NCBI RefSeq assembly: GCF_030915445.1
Contig: NZ_CP133264.1
Location: 3,100,001 to 3,164,000, forward strand
DNA from: Clostridium sp. OS1-26
Lineage (GTDB): Bacteria; Bacillota; Clostridia; Clostridiales; Clostridiaceae
DNA length: 64,000 bases
Direction: 5' to 3'
In this document: piece by piece, positions 25,539 through 34,790 of the stretch
How positions within the stretch are numbered: position 1 is the first letter of the stretch
Layout of the letters: each line of letters starts with the position of its first letter
Notes under the pieces: generated by a model
Databases searched by the model: none
Told to the model about the DNA's origin: nothing
What the model saw: only the letters and a program-made list of their open reading frames with translations
Program-made: the position numbers and the translations under genes

Positions 25539-26117
25539 ATGGGAAAAGTATTGTCTGAAATGTCATTAGAAGAGTTATGGGAACTATTCCCTATAATTTT
25601 AAAAGAACATAATCCTGCTTATAAAGAATGGTACTTAAGTGAAAAAGGTGGAATAGTTAATGCTATAGGTGAAAATAACATAAAGCAAATTAATCATATT
25701 GGAAGTAGTGCTATAGAGGGGTTGATTGCAAAACCAACTGTAGATATTTTGTTAGAAATTAATTGTAACTGTGATATAGAACAAATAAAGTATAAATTAA
25801 GTAATGCGGGTTGGACATTAATGTCATATGAAAATAAGCCAGACTTAAAAATGTCATTTAATAAGGGATATACTCCAAATGGTTTTGCTGAAAAAGTCTT
25901 TCATCTCCATGTACGATTTAGTGGAGATTGGAATGAATTATATTTTAGAGATTATCTGTTAATCCATAAAGAAGTAGCTGAAGAATACGGAAAACTAAAG
26001 CAAGAATTAAAAGAGCAATACAAACATAATAGAGATGGATATACTACAGCTAAAACCGAATTCATTATGAAATATACAAAAATAGCAAGAAAAGAGTTTG
26101 GTAATAGATATTTATAA
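25539..26117 (+). CDS. GrpB family protein (UPF0157)
   Basis: This 192-residue protein has the GrpB/nucleotidyltransferase-fold signature: INHIGSSAIEGLIAKPTVDILLEI near residues 48-70 (H-x-G-S-T-A/S, then D-I), and HLHVRFSGDWNELYFRDYL near 125. The family belongs to the polymerase-beta-like nucleotidyltransferase fold, with uncertain substrates. GGGGG precedes the ATG. It is isolated, between a dispersed repeat and a bidirectional terminator. Confidence 0.85.
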   Translation: MGKVLSEMSLEELWELFPIILKEHNPAYKEWYLSEKGGIVNAIGENNIKQINHIGSSAIEGLIAKPTVDILLEINCNCDIEQIKYKLSNAGWTLMSYENKPDLKMSFNKGYTPNGFAEKVFHLHVRFSGDWNELYFRDYLLIHKEVAEEYGKLKQELKEQYKHNRDGYTTAKTEFIMKYTKIARKEFGNRYL

Positions 26118-26166
26118 GGATTAAGAGCATAACATTTAGTTATTACACAAAGGAACTACATATCCA

Positions 26167-26205
26167 AAAAAACCATGCTAATTCTCTTATTTAGCATGGT
26201 TTTTT
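26167..26205. terminator. Bidirectional terminator between grpB and pssA
   Basis: AAAAAACCATGCTAA pairs with TTAGCATGGTTTTTT. The A-run and T-run allow use from both sides of the convergent genes. Confidence 0.85.
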
Positions 26206-26235
26206 ATTGATTAAATCTTAATGAAAAATATAACC

Positions 26236-26757
26236 TTATACTTTTTTTAGCTTAAATTTTGAAACCATAAGATAAGTAAAAATTACTACTAAAATAGTTG
26301 ATAAAAGTGTAGAAATAGCATTGCCAGGTGTAACTAATGAAAATAATGCAATAATAGAACCTGCAACTGTTATAGGAACCCCAGTAAAGACACCATCAAA
26401 TTCACTTAAGTTGTATTTTGCTAATCTGTAACAACCACTCATAATGTATGATAATGAAATGCAAGTACCAATTATACCTATATAACTTGGACTAAAAAAA
26501 TAGTACTTAACAAATATTAAAAGAGCTGGTGCAACTCCAAATGAAACCAAATCTGCTAAGGAATCTAATTCTTTTCCGAGATTACTAGATACATTTAAAA
26601 GCCTGGCAATTTTACCATCATATCTATCTATGAGAGCTGCTATAATTATTAACATAGCGGCACAAAAGTAATTTTGATTAAAAGTTTCAAGTGTTGAGAG
26701 AACTCCTAATGATAGATTAGTAAGTGTAAGTAAATTAGGTATAGACATTTTTAACAT
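26236..26757 (-). CDS. pssA: CDP-diacylglycerol-serine O-phosphatidyltransferase
   Basis: This 173-residue integral membrane enzyme carries the CDP-alcohol phosphotransferase motif D-G-x2-A-R-x8-G-x3-D-x3-D, seen as YDGKIARLLNVSSNLGKELD followed by SLAD. The start IPNLLTLTNLSLG is typical of the PssA branch. It would convert CDP-diacylglycerol and serine to phosphatidylserine, the precursor of phosphatidylethanolamine. No decarboxylase gene is adjacent. It lies 23 bp after the TVP38 gene on the same strand, suggesting an operon of membrane-lipid genes. Confidence 0.85.
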   Translation of the reverse strand: MLKMSIPNLLTLTNLSLGVLSTLETFNQNYFCAAMLIIIAALIDRYDGKIARLLNVSSNLGKELDSLADLVSFGVAPALLIFVKYYFFSPSYIGIIGTCISLSYIMSGCYRLAKYNLSEFDGVFTGVPITVAGSIIALFSLVTPGNAISTLLSTILVVIFTYLMVSKFKLKKV

Positions 26758-26780
26758 ATAATCACTCCCTATTAATTTAA

Positions 26781-27491
26781 TTAGTTAACTTTGTAAGAAT
26801 CTTGATCATTTTTATCATATGAAAATTTATTTATAAGTTTATCTTTATAAAGCATCCCTAAAATGAACGATATTAGAGCTATTAAGGATATTATTATTGT
26901 TGATGCATAATTGCCATAATGAAGATTGGAACCAATGCTTACAGATGCTAAAAGCCATGGAAATCTACTAATAATTAAAATTCCAAAAAACCTTAATGGC
27001 TTTATAGGCGTTAATCCTGCAACATATATCAAAAAATCCTTCGGTAATCCAGGTACTAAGAAAATAATAAATAAAATGATAGAAAATTTTTTGCTATCCA
27101 TAATATCCATCATCCATTTAGAATTTTTTCTCTTTAAAAGCTTTTCTATAAAAGAGCCACCTATAAGCCTAGTAAAATAAAAAGCTATGATGGCTCCCAG
27201 TAGCATTCCTAATGTTGTATAAATTAAGCCTAAGGTCACACCATAAATATACCCACCAGCAACCTGGATTACTTCTCCAGGAATTGGAGCAATCACTGTT
27301 TGTAGTATTTGAAAAAAAATGAATACAATAGATCCTAAACTCCCTAGAGAAACTATATAACTTCTAAATTTATCTAAAGACATAGTCAATTCAAGGATAT
27401 ACGGTAAATATTTTAGTGCTAATAGAACTGTAAAAACACCCACTATAATTAGCAATATTTTACAAATTAAAAATTTTCTAGATTTAGTCAT
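26781..27491 (-). CDS. TVP38/TMEM64 (VTT/DedA-related) membrane protein
   Basis: This 236-residue protein has about six helices and the VTT-domain signature: PIPGEVIQVAGGYIYG, then LGAIIAFYFTRLIGG, and later LVPGLPKDFLIYVAGLTPIK. VTT proteins are linked to lipid scrambling or small-solute membrane transport. Coupling with pssA supports a phospholipid role. A possible promoter lies in the shared gap with the divergent two-component genes. Confidence 0.85.
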   Translation of the reverse strand: MTKSRKFLICKILLIIVGVFTVLLALKYLPYILELTMSLDKFRSYIVSLGSLGSIVFIFFQILQTVIAPIPGEVIQVAGGYIYGVTLGLIYTTLGMLLGAIIAFYFTRLIGGSFIEKLLKRKNSKWMMDIMDSKKFSIILFIIFLVPGLPKDFLIYVAGLTPIKPLRFFGILIISRFPWLLASVSIGSNLHYGNYASTIIISLIALISFILGMLYKDKLINKFSYDKNDQDSYKVN

Positions 27492-27540
27492 AACTGCTTA
27501 ATCCTTTCTTTTATTTTCAATTAATAGTCTATTAAAGATA

Positions 27541-27580
27541 TCTTAAGATTTACCTATAGCAAATCTTAATAATTCTTAAG
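27541..27580. promoter_or_regulatory. Candidate response-regulator binding repeats
   Basis: TCTTAA occurs at 27541, 27564 and 27574 in the 154-bp gap between the TVP38 gene and the response regulator. The last two are 10 bp apart, the usual OmpR-type spacing. Confidence 0.4.
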
Positions 27581-27645
27581 ACATCTAAATAATATAGATT
27601 TTAAATATATTGCATTATATACTAATAGTGAATGGAGGTAAGTAA

Positions 27646-28344
27646 ATGAATACTATGAAGAATATTTTGATCGCAGATGATAACGAAGAGATAAGAGAAA
27701 TAGTTCGTGTTTTATTGGAGAGTGAGGGCTACAATGTAATAGAGGCTGCAGATGGCGAGGATGCTGTAATCAAAGTTGATGAAAATATAGATTTGATCAT
27801 ACTTGATATAATGATGCCTATCAAGTCTGGGTTTAAAGCGTGTGTAGAAATTCGTGAGAAAACAAGTGCTCCTAGATCATTTCTTACTGCCAAAACCCAG
27901 GATTCAGATAAATGTATGGGATTTTCCTCCGGATGTGATGATTACCTATTAAAGCCATTTTCATATACAGAATTAGTTTCAAGAGTTAAAGCATTGCTTA
28001 GAAGGTATTATGTATACAAAGGAAAAGATAAGGTTGAACCAACCAAGTTTATTAATATAGATGAATTAACAATAAACATAATTTCAAATGAAGTATTAAT
28101 AGATGAGAAAGAAGTTATACTTACGGAAACTGAGTATAAGATATTGTTGTTAATGGCGCAGAATAAAAAGAAAATATTTTCAGCACAAAATTTATATGAA
28201 AGTGTTTGGAAAGAACCTTATTTTTATTCTTGTAACAATACTATTATGGTGCATATAAGAAACTTAAGAAGAAAATTGGAAAAAGATCCGCAAAATCCTA
28301 AGTATATAAAAACAGTGTGGGGAAAGGGGTATAGGATTGAATAA
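27646..28344 (+). CDS. OmpR-family response regulator
   Basis: In this 232-residue protein the receiver domain (residues 5-120) has the acidic pair in LIADDNEE, the phospho-acceptor Asp in LIILDIMMP, the LTAK threonine and the LLKPF lysine. Residues 135-231 form an OmpR winged helix ending KYIKTVWGKGYRIE. Its stop overlaps the kinase start by 8 bp, so the pair is translationally coupled. The pssA/TVP38 operon is divergent and a possible target, giving a link to membrane stress. Confidence 0.9.
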   Translation: MNTMKNILIADDNEEIREIVRVLLESEGYNVIEAADGEDAVIKVDENIDLIILDIMMPIKSGFKACVEIREKTSAPRSFLTAKTQDSDKCMGFSSGCDDYLLKPFSYTELVSRVKALLRRYYVYKGKDKVEPTKFINIDELTINIISNEVLIDEKEVILTETEYKILLLMAQNKKKIFSAQNLYESVWKEPYFYSCNNTIMVHIRNLRRKLEKDPQNPKYIKTVWGKGYRIE

Positions 28345-29659
28345 GAACTCTTTATACATGAAACTAGAAATTAAACTAATTCTATCCCTAATACTTTCAT
28401 TTGCTATATCTGTTGGCATATTCTTTTTATTAGTAACAATAGGAGGAAATATGCTGGATAACCATTTTAATAAAAACTCTTTTTTAAGCAAGCAAAAAGA
28501 TAAAGCTATATCAGATTTTAGAAGTTATGTATTGGATAACAATTTGAAAATAAATGATCATGATAAAATAACACAATGGGTTCATAAAGAGAAGTACGTA
28601 AACCTTTATATTTACAAGGACAAGCAGTTAATTTATAATTCCGAGAAAGACAATTCAACTAGTGATTATGGGAAATATGGGGAGAATCCATTTCTTGCAA
28701 GTGTGTCACTTTATGATATTAAATTTGCTGACACAGATGCAAAAATGCATATGGAATGCTTTTTGAGTACAAGTATTATTATATTGCAACCTTTTTTGTA
28801 TGGCAATCTCCTTTTTTGTTTTATAGCAATTATGGTGTTTTTAATAAAGAGGAAAACAACGTATATTGGAATGCTTGAGAATGAAATAAAAATATTAGAA
28901 GGTGGCAACTTAACTCATGAAATTACTATTAAGGGAAATGATGAACTTTCTTCTTTGGCTCGAGATATTAATGAAATGAGAAAATCATTTATTGAAAGAT
29001 TAGAAAGTGAAGATAAAGCAAGGCTTGCGAACAGCGAACTGATTACAGCAATGTCACATGATTTAAGGACTCCTCTCACAGCACTGGTAGGATATTTAGA
29101 TATTATAGAATACAAAAAATATAAGACAGATGAAAATTTGAGACAGTATATTCGTAGCAGTAGAGAAAAAGCATATCAGATTAAATATCTTTCTGACAAA
29201 TTATTTGAATACTTTATAGTCTTTAATACTAATGATGATGATTTGGAAGTAGAAACCTTTGATGGAAATGAACTTTTGGAACAGCTACTTGGAGAACAAA
29301 CCTTCATATTAGAAGACAATGGATTTACTTATCAAACTGATTTTTGTAATACACCTTTTCTTATAAAAGTAAATTTAATTTCCATACGTCGAGTTTTTGA
29401 TAATATTTTTTCTAATATCATTAAGTATGCAGACAAATCTAAGCCAGTTAAAGTTAAATACTATATAGAAGACCAGTTATTATTTATTGATTTTGAAAAC
29501 CAAATAAATAATAATTTAAAAACAGTAAGTAGCACAGAAATCGGTCTGAAAACATGTGAAAAAATCATAGAAAAACATAAGGGGAAAATCGTTATCAAAA
29601 AAACAGAAGATATCTTCTCTGTCCAGATTAGCTTAGCTATAAAGCTGAAGAATCACTAA
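28337..29659 (+). CDS. Sensor histidine kinase (VanS-like)
   Basis: This 440-residue kinase starts at TTG inside the last codons of the response regulator. It has two membrane helices (about 12-35 and 150-175) around a roughly 115-residue external sensor, and a HAMP domain. The HisKA box ITAMSHDLRTPLTALVGYLD holds the phospho-accepting His, and an HATPase domain follows (VFDNIFSNIIKYA N-box; STEIGLKTCEKIIEKHKG). The G1 box is degenerate, as in other VanS/BceS-type kinases. The signal is unknown; a cell-envelope signal is inferred. Confidence 0.9.
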   Translation: MNKNSLYMKLEIKLILSLILSFAISVGIFFLLVTIGGNMLDNHFNKNSFLSKQKDKAISDFRSYVLDNNLKINDHDKITQWVHKEKYVNLYIYKDKQLIYNSEKDNSTSDYGKYGENPFLASVSLYDIKFADTDAKMHMECFLSTSIIILQPFLYGNLLFCFIAIMVFLIKRKTTYIGMLENEIKILEGGNLTHEITIKGNDELSSLARDINEMRKSFIERLESEDKARLANSELITAMSHDLRTPLTALVGYLDIIEYKKYKTDENLRQYIRSSREKAYQIKYLSDKLFEYFIVFNTNDDDLEVETFDGNELLEQLLGEQTFILEDNGFTYQTDFCNTPFLIKVNLISIRRVFDNIFSNIIKYADKSKPVKVKYYIEDQLLFIDFENQINNNLKTVSSTEIGLKTCEKIIEKHKGKIVIKKTEDIFSVQISLAIKLKNH

Positions 29660-29693
29660 GTAAAATTAATCTCGCTCTAAAAGATTTAGATAT

Positions 29694-29757
29694 CCCGTAT
29701 TATTCAAAGCTAAATTCCGCGGTGTTTTTTGTGTCGCATTCTAAAGACTATGTGTAA
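29694..29757 (+). repeat. Boundary repeat, copy A
   Basis: The core reads CGTATTATTCAAAG, TAAATT, GCGGTGTTTTTT and then GTCGCATTCTAAA. Copies B (30714) and C (33330) have the same order and orientation. Confidence 0.7.
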
Positions 29758-29761
29758 GATC

Positions 29762-29787
29762 AAGAGCAGAAATGCTCTTTTTGTTTT
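29762..29787 (+). terminator. Terminator of the two-component operon
   Basis: AAGAGCA and TGCTCTT pair around a GAAA tetraloop and run into TTTTTGTTTTT. Confidence 0.8.
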
Positions 29788-29957
29788 TATCTTATCATTT
29801 ATCAGATTAATATTTAATCTATTCATTCTACAGAAAGAACATATGGATATTTTCAATGGATGAAATAATTTTATAATATGGTATAATTATCCTTGAATTA
29901 AGTGGAAATTGTATAATATAGAAACATATAAATTAATTTTAACTAGGAGGTGGGATT

Positions 29958-30632
29958 ATGTGTAATTATTACAGACAGAACTTAAACTCTACGAAACTTT
30001 TTCAAGTTTACCAGACAAAGTATCCAAGAATTAAGCGTTATTTGGATAAAGAAATCGATTTTGTGTGCCAGAATTTGCATGGCAACGAGAAAGTGCTCGA
30101 GGTTGGAGCCGGATACGGACGTATCATCAAGAAATTGGCCCCTTTCTCAGCCAGTGTTGTAGGAATTGATATCTCAGAGTCAACAGTTGATCTTGGCAAG
30201 GATTATATAAAAGAATGCCCGAACTGTAACATTCAAGTGATGGATGCCTACAACCTTGTGTTTGGTGAAGAATTTGATGTCGTATTGTGCTTGCAAAACG
30301 GTTTATCAGCGATGAAAGGACAGCCCATACATCTGATTAAACAATGTATGAAGGTACTGACTCCTGGGGGAAAAGCCTATTTCAGTACATATAGTCCAAA
30401 ATTTTGGAAACATCGGCTGACCTGGTTCCATGAGCAGGAGAATAATGGTTTACTTGGAGAAATCGATTTGGAAAAAACGAAGGGTGGCACAATTGTATGC
30501 AAGGACGGATTTGTTGCTATCACTTTTTCAGAAGATACACTTAAAAAGCTAGGAGAGGAGTCAGGGTGCCATTATCGCATTGAGGAAGTAGACGAGTCAA
30601 GTCTCTTTCTTATCCTTGAAAAGACAGAATAA
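29958..30632 (+). CDS. Class I SAM-dependent methyltransferase
   Basis: This 224-residue protein has motif I EVGAGYGRIIKKL (near 48-60), the acidic post-I GIDISESTVDL, and post-motifs VVLCLQNGLSAM and KVLTPGGKAYFSTYS. This is the Methyltransf_25/11 type; the acceptor is unknown. Codons richer in G and C than its neighbours (for example around motif I) suggest recent acquisition. It lies between boundary repeats A and B. AGGAGGTG precedes the ATG. Confidence 0.85.
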   Translation: MCNYYRQNLNSTKLFQVYQTKYPRIKRYLDKEIDFVCQNLHGNEKVLEVGAGYGRIIKKLAPFSASVVGIDISESTVDLGKDYIKECPNCNIQVMDAYNLVFGEEFDVVLCLQNGLSAMKGQPIHLIKQCMKVLTPGGKAYFSTYSPKFWKHRLTWFHEQENNGLLGEIDLEKTKGGTIVCKDGFVAITFSEDTLKKLGEESGCHYRIEEVDESSLFLILEKTE

Positions 30633-30713
30633 TATCTGCCAAAATACTCCCATTTGTAGCAATAGATTTCTCTTATTTAACGCAACAACTGAAAAAACGA
30701 ACAATTTACAAAA

Positions 30714-30777
30714 AAACGTGTTATTCAAACTAAATTTTAGGGTGTTTTTACGTCGCATTTTGAAATTTATACGACAC
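30714..30777 (+). repeat. Boundary repeat, copy B
   Basis: It aligns with copies A and C: CGTGTTATTCAAAC, TAAATTTT, GGGTGTTTTTAC and GTCGCATTTTGAAA. It separates the methyltransferase from the surface-protein gene. Confidence 0.7.
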
Positions 30778-30928
30778 AACTAATGAGATTGATAATATGA
30801 ATAATGTGGTGAAAAAATAGTAAGAAATATATAAAACATTTACGCCATGTTCCATTATATGTTAAAATATGAGTTGTAAATAATTATAATTTGCAACAAC
30901 AATTTCAATGTATATAAGGGGAATATTT

Positions 30929-33262
30929 ATGAACAAAAGAGGAATTTTTATGAAAACTGCATTAGTTGCATTAACTATTTCAGTTATAGCTACAACTCAT
31001 GTAAATGCGGCATCAAATCAAAGTAAGAGGTTATGGGGGAAGGACAGATATGAAACAAGCTCAGCAATTTCAAAAGAAGGTTGGACAGGCACTTCTGATT
31101 ATGCTGTGATAGTTAATGGGGAAAACTTTCCAGATGCTTTAGGTGCAGCAACTTTAGCAAAAAAATATAATGCTCCAATACTTCTTACTAAAAGTGATTC
31201 TTTAGATACGAATTCTTTTAATGAATTAAAAAGATTAAGTGTTAAAAAGGTGCTTATCATAGGTGGAAGCGGTTCAGTAAATCCACTTGTTGAAAAGTCA
31301 ATACAAGACATGGAAATAGAGACTTTAAGATATCAAGGCCAAGATAGAGATGCAACGTCTGTAGAAGTTGCCCAAACTATAGGTACGGCGAATGGAATAA
31401 TAGTAGCTATTGACGGTGATTTTACAGATGCGTTGTCGGTAGCACCAATAGCAGCTAAATTGCAGATGCCTATAATATTAGTTAAAAAGGATGTTATGCT
31501 GGATTCAGTTAAAAGTTTTATCAGCAACGGCAATATACAAAAAACTTATATATTAGGAGGAAATGATATAATTAGTGATGCAGTAGCAAGTCAATTTCCT
31601 AATATAGAAAGAATAAGCGGAAATGATAAATATGAAAGAAACATAAATATCATAAAGGCATTTTCGGATAAGGTTGACTTTAGTAATATTTGCTTTGCGT
31701 ATTCAGAGAAGTTTCCAGATGCATTAAGCGGATCTGCTTATGCTGCAATTAAGGGTAATCCAATAATTCTTGTTGGAGGAAACATGAATGGAAACACAGG
31801 GAGTTTCATTAAAAATAAAATAAAACAAGATACAAATATAACAGCATTTGGTGGTACAGCAGGAGTGACTGATAATGATATAAAAGCACTTACTGGAACT
31901 GCTAATAATGGTGATTTAGCAACATTGTTAAGCAATGCAAATGATTATTTTATAAATAGTGATTTTGAAAAGCTAATTGATGTGACTACTAAGATTATTT
32001 CATTAGATCCTTCAAATTCAAAGGCCTACGCTTATAGGGCCTATGCTTATAGTGAAATAGGCCAAATCCAAAAAGGAATAGATGACTGCACTAAGGCAAT
32101 AAAAACGAATCCAAATGATAATTTGGCTTATGCAATTAGAGGTTGTTTATATGAACATATTTCACAGTTTGATAAATCAAAAGAAGATTATAACAAAGCC
32201 ATTATTCTTAGTGGAGATTCAATTGAGTTTTATTGGGCAAGGGGAAATGCATATATAGGATTAAAAAAATATGATGAAGCTAAAGCTGAGTTAAATAAAG
32301 TAATAACTTTGAATCCTAAATTGGCAATGATATATAATGATTTGGCAGTTGTTACCAGAAAAAGTGGTGATACGAATGGAGCTCTTTCTCTATATAAAAA
32401 GGCAATTGAGATAAATCCAAATTTATCAGATGCATATTTAGGAATAGGTGATATCTATACAGCTAAAAAAGATTATCAAACTGCAATAAGCTACTATAAT
32501 AAATTTATTGAATTAAATAATAATTATTATATTGGTTATTTTTGTAGGGGAACTGCATATTATTACGCTAATCAAAATGATGAGGCTATTGCAGATTTAG
32601 AGAAATCGATAAAGTTAAATCCTAATAATGCAAAACCCCATTATATGCTAGGAAATGTGTATCATTACGCTTATCCAGAATTTGAAAAAGCAAAAGAGGA
32701 ATATGGTCTAGCTATTTCTTTAGATCCTACTAACTATATTTATTATAGAAGGAGAGGAGAGTGCTATTCTTACAGATATGATACAGTTAATAAAATAAAA
32801 GCAATTGAAGATTTTAGTAAAGCAATTGAATTAAATCCTAAGGATATAAAATCACATGAAGATAGAGGTAATACATATTTTTATAATAAAGAATATGATA
32901 AAGCTATAGTGGATTTTACAGAAGTATTATTATTTAATTCAAATGATGAACGTATGTATCAAATAAGAGGAGCATCTTATTACAAAGTAAAAGAATACAA
33001 CAAAGCAATTGACGATTATAGCAAAGCTATTAGTATTAATAACCGGGTATATTACTATTATTCTGAAAGAGGTCTTGTATATACTGCTTTAGGACAATAT
33101 GATAATGCAATAGATGATTTTAATAAAGCAATACAGCTGGACCCTGATTATTACTATGCTTACATAGATAGAGCTGAATGCTATAAAGCACTAAATCAAC
33201 TGGATAAGGCTAAAGCAGATCAAGCAAAAGCTGAAGAGCTGAAAAAGAAATACTCTTATTAG
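30929..33262 (+). CDS. Secreted cell-wall protein: three CWB2 repeats plus about twelve TPRs
   Basis: About 777 residues. A signal peptide ends near VNA. Three cell-wall-binding-2 repeats follow (GKDRYETSSAI ... NFPDALGAATLAKKYNAPIL ... VLIIGGSGSV; later units have FTDALSVAPIAAK and FPDALSGSAYAA). These bind cell-wall polymers in Clostridium. From about residue 330 to the end there are around 12 TPR units (repeated A-I-x-L-N-P and D-Y-x-K-A-I). Such TPRs outside the cell suggest a protein-binding scaffold. I chose the ATG with GGGGA; nearby in-frame ATGs are possible. No S-layer gene is adjacent. Confidence 0.9.
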   Translation: MNKRGIFMKTALVALTISVIATTHVNAASNQSKRLWGKDRYETSSAISKEGWTGTSDYAVIVNGENFPDALGAATLAKKYNAPILLTKSDSLDTNSFNELKRLSVKKVLIIGGSGSVNPLVEKSIQDMEIETLRYQGQDRDATSVEVAQTIGTANGIIVAIDGDFTDALSVAPIAAKLQMPIILVKKDVMLDSVKSFISNGNIQKTYILGGNDIISDAVASQFPNIERISGNDKYERNINIIKAFSDKVDFSNICFAYSEKFPDALSGSAYAAIKGNPIILVGGNMNGNTGSFIKNKIKQDTNITAFGGTAGVTDNDIKALTGTANNGDLATLLSNANDYFINSDFEKLIDVTTKIISLDPSNSKAYAYRAYAYSEIGQIQKGIDDCTKAIKTNPNDNLAYAIRGCLYEHISQFDKSKEDYNKAIILSGDSIEFYWARGNAYIGLKKYDEAKAELNKVITLNPKLAMIYNDLAVVTRKSGDTNGALSLYKKAIEINPNLSDAYLGIGDIYTAKKDYQTAISYYNKFIELNNNYYIGYFCRGTAYYYANQNDEAIADLEKSIKLNPNNAKPHYMLGNVYHYAYPEFEKAKEEYGLAISLDPTNYIYYRRRGECYSYRYDTVNKIKAIEDFSKAIELNPKDIKSHEDRGNTYFYNKEYDKAIVDFTEVLLFNSNDERMYQIRGASYYKVKEYNKAIDDYSKAISINNRVYYYYSERGLVYTALGQYDNAIDDFNKAIQLDPDYYYAYIDRAECYKALNQLDKAKADQAKAEELKKKYSY

Positions 33263-33727
33263 AGTTTTGGGAATATGTATATATTATTAATATATAACGT
33301 CAAATAAAAAGACAAATAATCATTTTAAACACCGTATTATTCAGAATTGAATTTGCGGTGTTTTTAGTTCGCATTTCAAAAACTATGTGAATATATCATA
33401 ATTTTGAGATACAGTCTTGTAAGGATACAGTGGTGATTTAAATCATTTGAAAGTAGAGAAACAAACTATCTTTTAGTCGTTTCCCTATTTTGAATAAAAA
33501 AGACCAACATTCTAACAAGCATAATAATCAAACCTAATAATTCAAAAATACCAGAAACTGTTTTAAGATTAGGTTTAGCAAAAAAATTGTAAACAACAGA
33601 ATTAGGCTTAAGAATAAAGAATCTAAAATATAGTATTTATAATGAAGACTACAGTGTCATAGAAAGGTTTTTAGATAAAAATTCATCAGATCAATTGGAT
33701 AGTTGAAAAGATGCGAATGAATTTCTT
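33263..33727. other. Intergenic region with boundary repeat C and a coding relic
   Basis: After repeat C, a plus-strand frame (about 33608-33706) encodes TELGLRIKNLKYSIYNEDYS and a short acidic end before TGA. It has no start or ribosome site and is probably a gene fragment of unknown family. The rest shows no recognisable feature. Confidence 0.3.
33330..33391 (+). repeat. Boundary repeat, copy C
   Basis: It matches A and B in order and spacing. Here AAACACCG and CGGTGTTT pair, forming a terminator for the CWB2-TPR gene; A and B have weaker versions of the stem. Confidence 0.7.
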
Positions 33728-34681
33728 CTATTTAAAATCATTTTTCATAATATATACAGAGATAGTTTTTTGCGTTTTCGGATCATAACTTACATTTAAA
33801 AACATTCCGTTATATTTAAAGTTGCAATATGCTGAACTAGTATCTTCTCTCTCTGGTTTTCCAAATACTTTTTTGAAATTGTTTATAGTATCGCCGATTT
33901 TTACTCCATTATAGTTAACATCGCTTTTTTCAATATATATTTGGTTTACTATTATACCATTGTTATAGTCAAACCAAACCCTAATACCATTTTTTTTAAA
34001 CTCCAGTCCGCTTTCATCAACAGAAACTGGTTGTTCATTTAAGGTACTAATTAGTTTCTCTTTACTCATACCGATCAGCCTGAAATATTTTTCAAAACTG
34101 TTTGTACCATTATTAGAATTACTAACAACATTCTTAGACTTTGAAGTATCTGTTATTGTATTAGTCTTAGTAGTAGAAGCTTTTTTATCTTGTACATTTC
34201 CACTCCCTTGAGATTTTGTAACTTTTATAGTTTCAAGCAGTTTAGTATTAGACCCTCCTACCCAGCTTTTTTTATTGTCGAGAATTCTATAAATAAATTC
34301 TCCCGTTTCTGTTGACTGTATAACATTTTTATCTCCAGATTTATAAAATAAAGTAATCGTGAATTGAGGATTGCTCTCTTGGCTATCGTTGTGTACTGTA
34401 ACCTTTGTGTTTAATATAGTATCATAAACTTTCTTAATAAACTCTCTATCTTTCTCGATACCATATGTATTATTAGAATTATTATAATTTATTTGTATAC
34501 TACTTACTTCACTAAAATCATTTGTTATAATATTTTCAGAACTATTTTTAGTAGTATCTTGACTTTGAGCTGCTGGTTGACTTGAAGGTGTAACAGTAAG
34601 TGCCTCATTTTTTTTGCTACCACAGCCTACTAATCCTGTAATGCATATAATTGATAAAAGAATACTAATATATTTTTTCAT
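33728..34681 (-). CDS. Lipoprotein with low-complexity linker
   Basis: This 317-residue protein has a signal peptide with lipobox GLVGC (Cys about 20). A Ser/Thr/Asn-rich linker follows. One domain spans about 60-150 (SIQINYNNSNNTYGIEKDREF ...) and a second Ser/Asn/Thr/Lys linker spans 155-195. The C-terminal domain has GMSKEKLISTLNEQPVSVDE and VKIGDTINNFKKVFGKPERE. The latter K-I-G-D-x-x-x-x-F-x-x-x-F-G-x-P pattern resembles small clostridial lipoprotein repeats. Function unknown. Confidence 0.7.
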   Translation of the reverse strand: MKKYISILLSIICITGLVGCGSKKNEALTVTPSSQPAAQSQDTTKNSSENIITNDFSEVSSIQINYNNSNNTYGIEKDREFIKKVYDTILNTKVTVHNDSQESNPQFTITLFYKSGDKNVIQSTETGEFIYRILDNKKSWVGGSNTKLLETIKVTKSQGSGNVQDKKASTTKTNTITDTSKSKNVVSNSNNGTNSFEKYFRLIGMSKEKLISTLNEQPVSVDESGLEFKKNGIRVWFDYNNGIIVNQIYIEKSDVNYNGVKIGDTINNFKKVFGKPEREDTSSAYCNFKYNGMFLNVSYDPKTQKTISVYIMKNDFK

Positions 34682-34790
34682 TAATAATCACTCCTCATAA
34701 TTAGAAATATTGTGAAACTTATCATAAAACATATAAAATCATAAATAGGGATGTATGTTAGTCCTATTATATATACTTTTTGACTAATGG

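Noticed and set aside
26926-27180. Plus-strand open frame inside the TVP38 gene
   Set aside because: It is antisense to a well-supported membrane protein and resembles no family.
29694-33391. Reading the three boundary repeats as integron attC sites
   Set aside because: No integrase gene is present in the window and the repeats lack the core-site pairs of attC. Only repeat-bounded genes are supported.
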